The translations under genes were made by a program, and so were the position numbers. Below, piece after piece: positions 43,820-53,712 of a stretch of 64,000 nt of DNA. The notes under the pieces were generated by a model. The model had not been told where the DNA came from, did no database searches, and was given only the letters and a program-made list of their open reading frames with translations. Source of the DNA: Bacteroidaceae bacterium (GTDB lineage: Bacteria; Bacteroidota; Bacteroidia; Bacteroidales; Bacteroidaceae); contig JAFZZI010000007.1 of assembly GCA_017615835.1 (NCBI GenBank), positions 349,672 to 413,671 of the forward strand, read 5' to 3'. How positions within the stretch are numbered: position 1 is the stretch's first letter; the number at the start of each line of letters is the position of its first letter.

Positions 43820-46800
43820 ATGAACGATTTCGTCCATTTACACGTACATACACAGTATTCCCTTCTCGACGGTCAAACCAGCATCCCCAAGTTGGTTGAC
43901 AAAGCTGTCGGAAATGGAATGCGTGGCATTGCAATCACCGATCACGGCAACATGATGGGTATAAAGGAATTTTCCAACTACTGCAAGAAAAAGAATTCCG
44001 AACTGGCTAAGACAGGTAACCATTTTAAACCCATCTTTGGATGCGAAGTATATGTTGCTCCACGACGCAAGGAACAGAAAGAAGGCAAGCCGGATGCCGC
44101 CAACTATCACCTCATACTCCTTGCCAAGAACAGTGTCGGATACCACAACCTCATCAAGATAGTCTCCAGGGCCTGGACAGACGGTTACTACTACCATCCC
44201 CGTACCGACCGTTTTGACCTGGAGAAATATAGCGAAGGCCTCATCTGCTCCTCTGCCTGCATTGGAGGCGAAGTCCCCCGTCAGATACTGTCCGGCCATC
44301 CTGAAGAGGCAGAACAGACCGCGTTATGGTATCGCAGCCTCTTCGGTGACGATTACTACCTTGAACTTCAGCGGCACAAGGCAGCCGTCGAGAAGGCTAA
44401 CCATGAAACCTTTCCTCTACAGTGCCAGGCCAACGAAGAACTTCTCCGTCTTTCTGCAAAACATGGCATCAAGACCATCTGCACAAACGACGTCCACTTT
44501 CTGGATGAGGAAAATGCCGATGCACACGAACTTCTCATCTGCCTGAACACCGGCAAGGACGTTGACGACCCCACACTCATGCGCTACACCAAGCAGGAGT
44601 GGCTCAAGACCCGCGAAGAGATGAACTACCTCTTTCGGGATATCCCCGAATCCCTCGACAACACCTGTGCCGTACTCGACAAAGTTGAGGAATATTCCAT
44701 CGACCACGAGCCCATCATGCCCTTCTTCCAGATACCCGAAGATTTCGGAACAGAAGAAGAATATCGCCGCAGGCTCACCGACAAAGACCTCTTTGAAGAG
44801 TTTACTCGCGATGAAAACGGCAAAATTGTCATGACTGACGAAGAAGCCGACAAGAAAATCCGCAAACTCGGCGGCTACGACAAACTCTACCGCATCAAGT
44901 TCGAGGCCGACTATCTTGCCAAGCTCACCTTCGACGGTGCCAAAAGACGCTATGGCGATCCAATCCCCGCTGAAATCATGGATCAGCTCAAGTTCGAGCT
45001 CCACATCATGAAGACCATGGGCTTTCCCGGCTACTTCCTCATAGTACAGGATTTCATCAACGTCGCCCGTAACGAACTCGATGTCTCCGTAGGCCCCGGA
45101 CGAGGTTCCGCTGCCGGTTCCGTCGTTGCCTACTGTCTGGGAATCACACAGATAGACCCCGTAAAGTATGATTTGCTTTTCGAGCGCTTCCTCAACCCCG
45201 ACCGCATCTCACTCCCCGATATCGATGTCGATTTCGATGATGACGGCCGCATACGCGTGCTTCAGTGGGTCACGCAGAAATACGGCCAGGAGAAAGTCGC
45301 CCACATCATCACCTATGGTTCTATGGCCACCAAAATGTCCATCAAGGACGTAGCCCGTGTTCTCAAGGTACCCCTCGAAACCTCCAACAGACTCTGCAAG
45401 GCAATACCTGACCGTCTTCCCGGCGACAAGAAAATGAACCTCGCCAACGCCATCGAGTGCGTCCCCGAGCTCAAGGCCGCCGAAGCATCTCCCGACCCCT
45501 CAGTGCGCAACACCATCAAGTACGCACGTATGCTTGAAGGCAACATCCGTGGCACCGGCGTACATGCCTGCGGCACCATCATCTGTCGTGACGACATCAC
45601 CGACTGGGTACCCGTCAGCATCGCCACCGACAAAGACGGCGAACGACTCCTCGTCACCCAATACGAAGGCAGCGTCATTGAAGAAACCGGCCTCATCAAG
45701 ATGGACTTTCTCGGACTCAAGACACTCTCCATAATAAAGGAGGCCATTGCCAACGTACATCAGAGTTTCGGAGAAAACATTGACATCGACAACATCCCCC
45801 TCGACGACGAACTCACTTTCAAACTCTATTGCGAAGGCCGAACCATCGGAACCTTCCAGTTCGAGTCTCCCGGAATGCAGAAATACCTCCGCGAACTCCA
45901 GCCCTCCTGCTTTGAGGACCTCATAGCCATGAATGCCCTTTACCGACCGGGCCCCATGGACTATATCCCCGATTTCATCGACCGAAAACAGGGACGCAAA
46001 CCCATAGAGTACGACATCCAGTGCATGGAGAAGTACCTTAAGGACACCTACGGCATAACTGTCTATCAGGAGCAGGTCATGCTTCTGTCGCGTCTCCTTG
46101 CCAATTTCACCCGCGGGGAGAGCGACACCCTGCGCAAGGCCATGGGAAAGAAGCAGAAAGACAAGCTTGACCACCTCAAGCCCAAGTTCATCGAAGGAGG
46201 CAAAGCCAATGGCCATGATCCGGCAATTCTCGAGAAAATATGGAAAGACTGGGAGAAGTTCGCTTCCTACGCATTCAACAAGTCCCATGCCACCTGTTAT
46301 TCATGGGTAGCTTATCAGACAGCCTGGCTCAAGGCCCACTATCCCGCCCAGTACATGGCAGCCGTCCTCAGTTGCAATATCAGTGACCTGACCGAAATAA
46401 CCAAACTCATGGATGAGAGTCGCGCCATGGGTATCGAAGTATTGGGTCCTGACGTCAACGAGAGTGGTTTCAAGTTCACCGCCAACTCCCACGGAAACAT
46501 CCGCTTCGGCATGGCCGGAGTCAAGGGCGTAGGCTCCAATGCTGTCCAGTCCATAATCGACGAGCGAGAGAAAAACGGTCCTTTCACCGACATATACGAT
46601 TTTGTAGAGCGTGTCAACCTCACCTCCTGCAACCGCAAGAACATTGAAAGCCTTGCCCTTGCCGGAGCCTTCGACAGTTTCGACATCTCCCGCGAACAGT
46701 TCATCGAGCCCTGTGGCAAGAACGAAGTCTTTGCCGACGTCCTGGTCCGTTACGGCAACAGATATCAGTTCGACAAGATACAGAGTTCCAACACCCTCTT

Positions 46801-47512
46801 CGGCATGATGGAGGGCAGTTCCGACTTCATTACCCGTCCCGCTCCGCCCGAGTTCACTCCGTGGCCACCGATAGCCCGGCTCGACAAAGAGAAAGAACTT
46901 ACCGGTATCTACATCTCCGCTCATCCCCTCGACGAGTACAGCATCATCATAAATGACATCTGCAACACCGGCATGGACGAGTTCAATGACAGAGAATCTC
47001 TTCTCGACCGCGACATAATAGCCGGTGGAATCGTCGTTGACGTCAGAGAGGGGATTACCCGTAACAACAAACAGTACGGAGTCGCCCGTATCGAAGACTT
47101 CTCCGGCACAGGCGAAATAGCCCTCTTCGGACTTGACTGGATCAAGTGGGGCAACTACATGAAAATTGGCAACTTCCTGTACATCAAAGCCAAATGCGAG
47201 CGCAACAGACACAAGGAAGACCGTATAGACCTCAACATAAGCTCCATCGAACTCCTTCCCGACGTCAAGGAAAAGGCGATCCAGTCAATCTCCGTCCATA
47301 TGGACCTGAACCAGATTGACCAAGTTATCGTCAACGAACTCTCCCAGCTGACACAGACTCCCGGAAAAACCAAAATCAGATTCATTATCCGTGACCTCGA
47401 TGCCGGACGTTCCGTCCAGCTCGTCTCGTCCGACCATACAATAGAAGTCACCCGCCAACTGGTCGAATACATCAGTGAAACCGAAGGATTAAGTTACAAA
47501 ATCAACGCATAA
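43820..47512 (+). CDS. dnaE: DNA polymerase III subunit alpha
   Basis: Replicative polymerase of about 1,230 residues. The start is ATG 43820, giving MNDFVHLHVHTQYSLLDGQ. An upstream in-frame ATG at 43775 would add 15 residues without similarity to the family. The PHP domain has HLHVHTQYSLLDG and ITDHGNM (about 5-45). The polymerase core has GPGRGSAAGSVVAYCLGIT (about 425-443), PDIDVDFDDDGR (about 465-476) with the catalytic aspartates, and NALYRPGPMDYIPDFI (about 700-715). The fingers, helix-hairpin-helix and OB-fold (GGIVVDVREGITRNNKQYGV, near 1,075) follow. It stands alone with trxA 18 bases downstream. The third-codon C content looks higher than in the Sus genes, with no sign of transfer. 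Confidence 0.98.
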   Translation: MNDFVHLHVHTQYSLLDGQTSIPKLVDKAVGNGMRGIAITDHGNMMGIKEFSNYCKKKNSELAKTGNHFKPIFGCEVYVAPRRKEQKEGKPDAANYHLILLAKNSVGYHNLIKIVSRAWTDGYYYHPRTDRFDLEKYSEGLICSSACIGGEVPRQILSGHPEEAEQTALWYRSLFGDDYYLELQRHKAAVEKANHETFPLQCQANEELLRLSAKHGIKTICTNDVHFLDEENADAHELLICLNTGKDVDDPTLMRYTKQEWLKTREEMNYLFRDIPESLDNTCAVLDKVEEYSIDHEPIMPFFQIPEDFGTEEEYRRRLTDKDLFEEFTRDENGKIVMTDEEADKKIRKLGGYDKLYRIKFEADYLAKLTFDGAKRRYGDPIPAEIMDQLKFELHIMKTMGFPGYFLIVQDFINVARNELDVSVGPGRGSAAGSVVAYCLGITQIDPVKYDLLFERFLNPDRISLPDIDVDFDDDGRIRVLQWVTQKYGQEKVAHIITYGSMATKMSIKDVARVLKVPLETSNRLCKAIPDRLPGDKKMNLANAIECVPELKAAEASPDPSVRNTIKYARMLEGNIRGTGVHACGTIICRDDITDWVPVSIATDKDGERLLVTQYEGSVIEETGLIKMDFLGLKTLSIIKEAIANVHQSFGENIDIDNIPLDDELTFKLYCEGRTIGTFQFESPGMQKYLRELQPSCFEDLIAMNALYRPGPMDYIPDFIDRKQGRKPIEYDIQCMEKYLKDTYGITVYQEQVMLLSRLLANFTRGESDTLRKAMGKKQKDKLDHLKPKFIEGGKANGHDPAILEKIWKDWEKFASYAFNKSHATCYSWVAYQTAWLKAHYPAQYMAAVLSCNISDLTEITKLMDESRAMGIEVLGPDVNESGFKFTANSHGNIRFGMAGVKGVGSNAVQSIIDEREKNGPFTDIYDFVERVNLTSCNRKNIESLALAGAFDSFDISREQFIEPCGKNEVFADVLVRYGNRYQFDKIQSSNTLFGMMEGSSDFITRPAPPEFTPWPPIARLDKEKELTGIYISAHPLDEYSIIINDICNTGMDEFNDRESLLDRDIIAGGIVVDVREGITRNNKQYGVARIEDFSGTGEIALFGLDWIKWGNYMKIGNFLYIKAKCERNRHKEDRIDLNISSIELLPDVKEKAIQSISVHMDLNQIDQVIVNELSQLTQTPGKTKIRFIIRDLDAGRSVQLVSSDHTIEVTRQLVEYISETEGLSYKINA

Positions 47513-47530
47513 CCTTAAACTATACAGACT

Positions 47531-47839
47531 ATGATCATCAACGAACAGAATTTCGAGAGCCTCATCTCAGGCGACAAACTCGTCGTCATTGACTTTTGGG
47601 CAACATGGTGCGGGCCATGCCGTCGTGTAGGCCCCATAATCGAAGAACTTGCTGCCCAGTACGAGGGCAAGGCCGTCATCGGCAAGTGCGACATCGAAGA
47701 GAACTCCGCTCTCACCGATAAATTCGGTATCATGAGCGTTCCCACTGTCCTCTTTATAAAGGGCGGTCAGATTGTTGACACTCAGGTCGGCGCCGCCCCC
47801 AAGCAGGTCTACGAACAGAAAATCAACGCATTGCTCTGA
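47531..47839 (+). CDS. trxA: Thioredoxin
   Basis: Cytoplasmic disulfide reductase of 102 residues with the standard active site W26-C27-G-P-C30 and the cis-proline loop SVPT near 74. The sequence FWATWCGPCRRVGPIIEELA is textbook. There is no signal peptide. It is 18 bases after dnaE and 3 bases before a small conserved gene. The dnaE-trxA pairing recurs in Bacteroidales as I recall. Confidence 0.97.
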   Translation: MIINEQNFESLISGDKLVVIDFWATWCGPCRRVGPIIEELAAQYEGKAVIGKCDIEENSALTDKFGIMSVPTVLFIKGGQIVDTQVGAAPKQVYEQKINALL

Positions 47840-47842
47840 CTT

Positions 47843-48169
47843 ATGATAGACGACGAATTCATAGGCGAAGACCTTGATGATCAGGAAACAGTCCGGTATA
47901 TCCAGGAAGCCCTTCCCCAGGAACTGAAGCAGAAGTATCCCGAAGATACACTCTACTACATACTCGATGTCATAAACGACTACTTCTCCACCAGCGGAGT
48001 CCTTGATGCCGCCCCGGATGCCGACGGATTTATCGAAATAGACAACGAAGCCGTTGCCGCCTACATCGTCAAAGAGGCAAAGCGCGATGGAATGGGAGAT
48101 TTCGACCCCGACGAGATACTTTTGATAGTCGAGGCTGAGGCCGATTACGTCGACGGCCTCGAACAGTGA
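47843..48169 (+). CDS. Small acidic conserved protein, unknown function
   Basis: A 108-residue, very acidic, soluble protein with no signal or membrane segment. The sequence is helical with the pattern TVRYIQEALPQELKQKYPED and ends DPDEILLIVEAEADYVDGLE. I do not recognise a named domain. It starts 3 bases after trxA, so it is likely co-expressed with dnaE and trxA. It ends 3 bases from the convergent tsaE. Confidence 0.82.
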   Translation: MIDDEFIGEDLDDQETVRYIQEALPQELKQKYPEDTLYYILDVINDYFSTSGVLDAAPDADGFIEIDNEAVAAYIVKEAKRDGMGDFDPDEILLIVEAEADYVDGLEQ

Positions 48170-48172
48170 TTC

Positions 48173-48595
48173 CTATGACCTGACAGTCAGCAGCCGGCTT
48201 CCGTCCGGCTGCTCCTCCAGATACACCCTTACCGTATCCTCAGGCAGCAGATCCTCGGCCAGTTCTGGCCACTCGATCAAACAGAGCGCACCGCTGTAAA
48301 AGTAATCCTCATATCCCAGATCGTAAATCTCCTCCAGCTTCTTTACTCTGTAGAAGTCAAAATGATAAATCAGCTCGGCAGTCGTTTCCGAGCGATATTC
48401 GTTTACTATTGCGAATGTGGGCGAGTTCACCTCTTCCGTTACTCCCAGATTCCTGCACAGAGCCTTTATGAACGTCGTCTTTCCGACCCCCATCTTTCCG
48501 TAGAATGCAAAAACAGTATTATCCCCCATTTCACGGATAAAATCCTTCGCCTCCTCATCGAGGTTATCGGCCGATTTCATTATTATCTCCATCAC
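48173..48595 (-). CDS. tsaE: tRNA threonylcarbamoyladenosine biosynthesis ATPase TsaE
   Basis: P-loop ATPase needed for the t6A modification at position 37 of ANN-decoding tRNAs, together with TsaB, TsaC and TsaD. The 140 residues have the Walker [11 protein letters not shown] (about 33-42), [11 protein letters not shown] (about 58-68), a HFDFYRV motif (about 78-84) and the Walker-B-like LCLIEWPE (about 104-111). The start overlaps the porX stop by 4 bases (ATGA), so it is the last gene of the porW-porX-tsaE transcript. Confidence 0.95.
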   Translation of the reverse strand: MMEIIMKSADNLDEEAKDFIREMGDNTVFAFYGKMGVGKTTFIKALCRNLGVTEEVNSPTFAIVNEYRSETTAELIYHFDFYRVKKLEEIYDLGYEDYFYSGALCLIEWPELAEDLLPEDTVRVYLEEQPDGSRLLTVRS

Positions 48596-50148
48596 TGTCT
48601 CTTTTTGGGAACCAAAGTTATCAGCGGAATCACCATCTCTTCCAGCGACACTCCGCCATGCTGGAAAGTCTCTTTATAGTACGAAGCATAACTGTTGAAG
48701 TTGTTCTGGTACACGAAATAGTCTTTCTCAGTTGCGAACACGTAAGCCGTACTCACATTAGGTGAGGGTAGCGACGCCTTTTCCGGTTCGGTAATCTCGA
48801 ACACCTCCTTCGGGTTGTAACCCAGATTACGTCCTAGCTTGTACCTGAGGTTCGTGTTAGTATTGCGGTCACCCACAATCCTTATAGGGTTGTTCACCTG
48901 TACGCTTCCGTGGTCAGTCGTAATCACCACTTTTCTGCCCGTCGCCGCCATAGCCCTGAAAAGGTCTCTCACCGAAGAGTGTCTGAACCACGACAGAATC
49001 AGACTGCGGTAAGCCGCCTCGTCGGCTGCCAGCTCGCGCATCATCTTCGAGTCAGTTTTGGCATGCGACATAATATCGATGAAATTGATGACAATAACAT
49101 TCAGGTCATTTGTCAGCAAGTTCTTGAACTGCGACATCAGCTTATCCGCCGCCTGACTGTCATTAATCTTGTGGTACGAAAATGAATTCTTGCGGCGATA
49201 CCTTTCAAAGTGAGTCTGAATCAACGGGCCTTCGTTTACATTCTTCCCCTCCTCAGAGTCCTCGTCCACCCAAAGCTCAGGAAACATCGAGCAAATCTTC
49301 CCGGGCATAAGCCCCGAGAAAATCGCGTTGCGTGCATACTGCGTTGCTGTCGGCAAGATACTGCAGTACAACTCCTCCTCGAACGTAAAGTACTCAGCCA
49401 GTTCAGCCCCCAGCACACGCCACTGGTCATAGCGGAAGTTGTCCATCACTATCAGGAACATCTTCTCGCCCGCGTCCAGGGTAGGGAACACACTGTGCTT
49501 GAATACCCCGGTGCTCATCAGTGGAGCCTTTTCCGGCTCAGTCATCCACTCCAAATAATTCTTCCTGATGAACTTTGCGAAAGCCTTGTTAGCCTCATTC
49601 TTCTGCATCGCCAGCAATTCATTCATGTTGCTGTCCGCCTCATGCAGTTCCAGTTCCCAGTACACCAGTTCCTTGTACAGTTCAACCCAGTCGTCAAACG
49701 TAAACGAGTCATTTATTCTGGAACCTATCCTGGCAAAGTTCTGCTGATAGTTCCTGTTCGTCTCCGCCTCGACAATGTCATGCTTGTGAATATTCTTCTT
49801 CAGCGTCAGCAGAATCTGGTTGGGATGCACCGGTTTAATCAGATAGTCGGCAATCTTCGAGCCAATCGCCTGATCCATGATATTCTCCTCTTCGTTCTTC
49901 GTCACCATCACCACAGGGATGTTCGAGTCAATATCCTTTATCAGGGCCAGTGTCTCCAGGCCGCTCAGTCCAAGCATATTCTCGTCCAGCAGCACCAGGT
50001 CATAGTTCTTCTCCCTGCATCGTACCACGGCATCCCCGCCGTTGGTAACGGTATCTACCTCATACCCCTTGTTCTCCAGAAACAGAATATGTGCACGGAG
50101 AATGTCAATCTCGTCATCCACCCAGAGCAAAGTACCGTTCTTGTTCAT
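48592..50148 (-). CDS. porX: PorX-type response regulator with PglZ/alkaline-phosphatase domain
   Basis: Two-component regulator. In Porphyromonas, PorX with PorY controls type IX secretion, and its PglZ domain hydrolyses phospho-nucleotide linkages. The 518 residues start at ATG 50148 ([20 protein letters not shown]). The receiver domain has acidic residues D11/D12, the phosphorylation site D55 (LVLLDENM) and K near 105 (YLIKPVHP). The PglZ domain (about 210-500) has metal-site motifs [24 protein letters not shown] and [12 protein letters not shown]. It lies 1 base after the porW-like gene and overlaps tsaE by 4 bases. PorX orthologues also occur in Bacteroides without a known T9SS, so presence of the system is not proven. 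Confidence 0.92.
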   Translation of the reverse strand: MNKNGTLLWVDDEIDILRAHILFLENKGYEVDTVTNGGDAVVRCREKNYDLVLLDENMLGLSGLETLALIKDIDSNIPVVMVTKNEEENIMDQAIGSKIADYLIKPVHPNQILLTLKKNIHKHDIVEAETNRNYQQNFARIGSRINDSFTFDDWVELYKELVYWELELHEADSNMNELLAMQKNEANKAFAKFIRKNYLEWMTEPEKAPLMSTGVFKHSVFPTLDAGEKMFLIVMDNFRYDQWRVLGAELAEYFTFEEELYCSILPTATQYARNAIFSGLMPGKICSMFPELWVDEDSEEGKNVNEGPLIQTHFERYRRKNSFSYHKINDSQAADKLMSQFKNLLTNDLNVIVINFIDIMSHAKTDSKMMRELAADEAAYRSLILSWFRHSSVRDLFRAMAATGRKVVITTDHGSVQVNNPIRIVGDRNTNTNLRYKLGRNLGYNPKEVFEITEPEKASLPSPNVSTAYVFATEKDYFVYQNNFNSYASYYKETFQHGGVSLEEMVIPLITLVPKKRQ

Positions 50149-50149
50149 C

Positions 50150-53017
50150 TCATTCAGTATAGTCGTCTTCAAAACCCGGTTCCTCATCAATAGTGAAACC
50201 ATCAATATCCACCTCAGGAATATTCAGGTAGTTCTCGTCAAAGAACTCCGAATACTCGTTGAAACTGTAGTACTTCAGCAGAATCTGAAGATTCTCCTCG
50301 GTGATGATTAAAATATTCATACCCCTCATCACCGAAGCAATATTACCTTCGGAATACAGGCGCTTGCGGTACAGATATGCCTCGTCAAAGTTCAGGAACT
50401 CGCTAACCACCAGCATCCCGATACCTTGTTCGTGTCTGAAGTCCAGGTCGAAGTTCCTTACCATATAGCGGCTGAAATTATAGCGTGCAGTCTCAAAAAG
50501 CAACTGGTTCTCATTCAGCGAATCCTCCGGGTATGCCATCACCACAATATAAGGCTGATAGCGGTCGGGGTTGAACTTCGGTCTGACACTGTCCTCCACC
50601 TCCTCGCTGTCACCCAAGCCGTTCCTCCTGTCCCATATCGAGCCGAACGATGCCGACTGCAGAACCCTTCCGCTGCGCACCTCCTGCGTAATCATGTCAG
50701 CCAGCGAAGCAATCTCGCTCTCCGGGTACTTCTCAACCAGAGACTTCAGAATAGTCAGGAAACCCTGGATGTCACCGTCTGCCAGATAGGTGCTTGCCTC
50801 CAGAAACATGAACCTTGCACGGTGTGCCCCCGTTGGATACTTCTCTGCCGAAATCCTGCAACTCTCCTTCAGGGCATCATACATCCCGTTGCGGTAGTAA
50901 CTGTAGGCCGCCTGATACAGTGAATCCTCGCGGTGCTTTCCGAACCTGACATTCTCCTCAAACTCCGGATCAGATACAATCAGCGTAAAGTCGCTCCCGG
51001 GATACCTCTCCATCAGACTCTCCCTGCATCTGTCTGCCATCTCCGGCTTACCCCACAGCGAATACATCAAATAAAGATTGTACAGTGCATCATCCGCATA
51101 CTCAAGCTCCGGGAAATCCTCCTCATTGCGCACCAGCACCTTCTCTGCCAGACCATACTCCGTCAGTTCGTCCTTATAAATCACACCGGCATGGAAAAGG
51201 GCGTCAGCCAGAATAACGTCAGACTCAGCCTTCTGCTCGTCTGAGAAAGGAATCTGCTGGATGTAATACTCCCTCGTATGCGGATCGTCCGACAACATCT
51301 CAGCCGTCCCCTCAGTGCCGGCCGCAGCAGTCGAATCGGCCGCAGCAGCCAGGTCTCCACCTGCCGCCCCATCTGAAACAGCATCGTTTCCATCGGAAAA
51401 ATCACTTAGAGACGCACTCTTGTCAGCCCTTCGCCAGTTATCCTCCAACTTACGGTTCCCCCATATCGACTTGAACTGCTGCGCGCCCTGTCTTGTCAGA
51501 GCCGGGTTGTAGAAATACCACGAACCGTCATTGCTCGCTACCGTCGTCTGGCTTAGCAAGTCAGCATTCATGTCGGCCTGCCGTTCAGCCTCTCTGGCCA
51601 GCCTCTCTGCCTCGGCCTCCTCTGCCAGCAGCCTCTCTATCACACCGTCAATAATCTTGTACAGTGCCACAGTGTCGGTCATCGTCGCAAGCCGCTGAAG
51701 ACTGTCCTGAAGCTCTATCTGAGTCGTATAACCCACCAGTTCCTCCAGCGCAGCAGACCTCGTCATAACCTCGTCATACTTCGGATTCTCCTGATCTATC
51801 AGCCCCACCACCTCCGAGTAGCAGCGGCTTGCGTCAGCATACATCCCCTTGTCCCAGTACAGCGTAGCCATGTGAAGCAGCAGGACACCCCTCTCAGGAG
51901 TCCTCTCCTTGCCCTCCTTCAACCCCGTCTCGTACCTCTCGAACGCCTTGGCCGTATCGCCCAGCGCCAGGAAAATGTTGCCCATTGCATAGTACACCTG
52001 ATCCAGGTAGTCCTTATTCTTGGGATCCTTCGCCATGCGCATCAGCTTCCGCTCCATCCTTGCAGCCTCCGAAATCGGTGTCGTCTCAGTCTGCTGGATT
52101 CGGGCATTGAACTCAATGCGATAGGGCGGATTCATGTTGATTACCTTCTGGAAACTCCTGAAGGCCGCCTCATTGTTGCCCTGCACCTTGTATAACTGCC
52201 CCAGGATATAGTTCTCGCGGATTTTCTGCGTACGGCTCATCCTCTGTCCCGGGATTGCCTGCGCCAGCATCGACAGCGACTCGCCGTACCTCTTCTGTTT
52301 AAGCATGTGGGCCGACTTTATAGCCGCCAGCTCACCCCTGAGCTGATGCGGAACAGAATCGGCTGAAAGCCTCATGAAAACCTCGTCAGCCTCATAAATC
52401 CATTCCAGTTCTGAGTAGCATTGAGCCATCTTCATCCTAGCCTCGGCCACCACATCCGGCTGATCCTTGAACAGGCGGCAGATGTACGAATAGACTCCGG
52501 CTGCCTCCAGGAAATCACCCTTCTGCTTCTGCGCATCGCCCAGCAGCATCCAGGCATGCCACAAATACGGATTGTACTCATTCTTCTCATACCAGGCCTT
52601 CTGCCTGTCAGACAGTTTTCCACTCTTCTTCTTGGGCTTAGCCTTGATTGAGTGTAGCGTCACGCTCTTCTGAGCCTTCTCAATCGCCCTGTCGAAATTT
52701 GATGCCCCGGCATTGCGCGCATTCTCATCGCTCAGCGGAAAGACATCCAGAATCTCCAGATAATTGTCTTTCACAGCCTTCTCCTGGGCTTCATAGCCCT
52801 CCTTGTAAGCCGTAATGCCGTTGTAGTAAACATTGAAGCGGGTCACGGTCGAGTGGTAGAACCTCGCCACCGCCGTGTTGCGGTGAGTCGAGCAGCCGGC
52901 CGACAACAGTGCCGACAGCAGTAACAGACAACCCTTGACCGAATTTCTCAATCCTCTTTCTATAACAGATATATACAATAAACTCAGAAAAGCGCCTCTT
53001 ATTGTGGCGCAAGCCAT
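50150..53017 (-). CDS. PorW/SprE-like TPR lipoprotein
   Basis: Large lipoprotein with tetratricopeptide repeats, resembling PorW (P. gingivalis) and SprE (F. johnsoniae), which are needed for T9SS function. It has a hydrophobic signal LLLLSALLSAGC. Marks include RFYHSTVTRFNVYYNGITAY after the lipid Cys, WHAWMLLGDAQKQKGDFLEA (first TPR), a chain of TPR units to about 480, an Ala/Asp-rich linker and further TPR-like helices to about 830. The last ~110 residues have YIVVMAYPEDSLNENQLLFE. The start is uncertain. ATG 53017 gives a long 27-residue n-region; the in-frame TTG at 52951 (reading LRNSVKGC) gives a standard lipoprotein signal. It is next to porX, supporting a shared pathway. Confidence 0.85.
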   Translation of the reverse strand: MACATIRGAFLSLLYISVIERGLRNSVKGCLLLLSALLSAGCSTHRNTAVARFYHSTVTRFNVYYNGITAYKEGYEAQEKAVKDNYLEILDVFPLSDENARNAGASNFDRAIEKAQKSVTLHSIKAKPKKKSGKLSDRQKAWYEKNEYNPYLWHAWMLLGDAQKQKGDFLEAAGVYSYICRLFKDQPDVVAEARMKMAQCYSELEWIYEADEVFMRLSADSVPHQLRGELAAIKSAHMLKQKRYGESLSMLAQAIPGQRMSRTQKIRENYILGQLYKVQGNNEAAFRSFQKVINMNPPYRIEFNARIQQTETTPISEAARMERKLMRMAKDPKNKDYLDQVYYAMGNIFLALGDTAKAFERYETGLKEGKERTPERGVLLLHMATLYWDKGMYADASRCYSEVVGLIDQENPKYDEVMTRSAALEELVGYTTQIELQDSLQRLATMTDTVALYKIIDGVIERLLAEEAEAERLAREAERQADMNADLLSQTTVASNDGSWYFYNPALTRQGAQQFKSIWGNRKLEDNWRRADKSASLSDFSDGNDAVSDGAAGGDLAAAADSTAAAGTEGTAEMLSDDPHTREYYIQQIPFSDEQKAESDVILADALFHAGVIYKDELTEYGLAEKVLVRNEEDFPELEYADDALYNLYLMYSLWGKPEMADRCRESLMERYPGSDFTLIVSDPEFEENVRFGKHREDSLYQAAYSYYRNGMYDALKESCRISAEKYPTGAHRARFMFLEASTYLADGDIQGFLTILKSLVEKYPESEIASLADMITQEVRSGRVLQSASFGSIWDRRNGLGDSEEVEDSVRPKFNPDRYQPYIVVMAYPEDSLNENQLLFETARYNFSRYMVRNFDLDFRHEQGIGMLVVSEFLNFDEAYLYRKRLYSEGNIASVMRGMNILIITEENLQILLKYYSFNEYSEFFDENYLNIPEVDIDGFTIDEEPGFEDDYTE

Positions 53018-53020
53018 CAA

Positions 53021-53431
53021 TCACTCCCCAATCATCATCCAAGCCTCATCCTTCAGTTCATCCGGCAACTCTATCCCGCGTACTTGCAGGCTCTCCAGCC
53101 AGCCACGCACCTCATCCTGTCTCATAGTATCCATCACATACCTGAAACTCTCGATTTCATCGTCGGAATAACCATCTGACGGATGCCCCTTGAAAACATC
53201 CAGCTCCTCGTCCTCATAATAGATGGCATCATGCGTCATTGCATCTGCCAGACGCCGTTTCTCGCACACCAGATGCTTGCCGCAGCACTCTCCCTGAGGA
53301 ACCGCCGGTTCAGGCGATTGCTCCGATGAGCCATCAGGCATCCCATGCACCTTGTTCCGTCGGCCGGGACGGTACAGGATGAACAGGAGCAGGAGGAGAA
53401 TCCCACATATCATATATACAGTATTATCCAT
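53021..53431 (-). CDS. Small single-pass membrane protein at the head of the porW-porX operon
   Basis: A 136-residue protein with one N-terminal membrane segment (VYMICGILLLLLFILYR, about 5-21). A Pro/Glu/Cys-containing linker and an acidic helical domain follow (EDEELDVFKGHPSDGYSDDE, then SFRYVMDTMRQDEVRGWLES). I do not recognise the family. The stop codon is 3 bases from the ATG of the TPR lipoprotein gene. With a good -7 box 60 bases upstream, it is the likely first gene of the operon. The close coupling suggests a role with PorW/PorX, but that is inference. Confidence 0.75.
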   Translation of the reverse strand: MDNTVYMICGILLLLLFILYRPGRRNKVHGMPDGSSEQSPEPAVPQGECCGKHLVCEKRRLADAMTHDAIYYEDEELDVFKGHPSDGYSDDEIESFRYVMDTMRQDEVRGWLESLQVRGIELPDELKDEAWMMIGE

Positions 53432-53490
53432 AACGGATATAATGTTCCTATATTGTAATGGCTGTCAGCACTCTTATTGTCATCTACTGA

Positions 53491-53498
53491 CAAAGATA
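53491..53498 (-). promoter_or_regulatory. Putative -7 promoter box for the porW-porX-tsaE operon
   Basis: The - strand reads TATCTTTG (perfect TAnnTTTG), 59 bases upstream of the 136-aa gene start. No clear TTTG -33 element is present. Confidence 0.5.
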
Positions 53499-53577
53499 GT
53501 GTATGTTTATGATAAGTTTTCCGTGCAGATGTCACCTTTGTCGGTTTTTTTGTGAAAAAACAGATGATTCTTGTCCC

Positions 53578-53712
53578 TTATCGCAAGGTGACTTTATTAA
53601 CGATAGCTTCTGGAGATGGTACGGCTGACGGTTTGCCTATGGAGAGCTCACTGCTGTTCTGCGTCCAGGATACTATTTCATCGCTGCCGAGCAGGGAGAC
53701 GGACTTAATCTT
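53578..53712 (-). pseudogene. 3' fragment of an alpha-L-fucosidase-like (GH29) gene
   Basis: The - strand frame ending at TAA 53578-53580 reads KIKSVSLLGSDEIVSWTQNS and continues to PSAVPSPEAIVNKVTLR. This is the pattern of the C-terminal beta-sandwich end of GH29 alpha-L-fucosidases (I-K-S-V-x-L-L-G-S ... W-x-Q ... P ... A ... V-x-K-I). Upstream, the same frame meets a stop within about six codons, so only ~44 residues remain. It cannot be functional. A + strand open frame across this stretch (53552-53761) is its antisense shadow. The remaining bases between 53432 and 53864 hold the promoter box above, the short stretch listed next, and nothing else I can read. Confidence 0.5.

Noticed and set aside
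46301-47212. 303-codon open frame antisense to dnaE (also 45500-46288 and 44417-45004)
   Set aside because: dnaE is certain and its biased third positions leave long stop-free antisense frames; the translations look like low-information mirror sequence with no domains.
49210-50193. 327-codon + strand open frame opposite porX
   Set aside because: PorX motifs are intact on the - strand; the antisense frame has no signal, motif or plausible start context.
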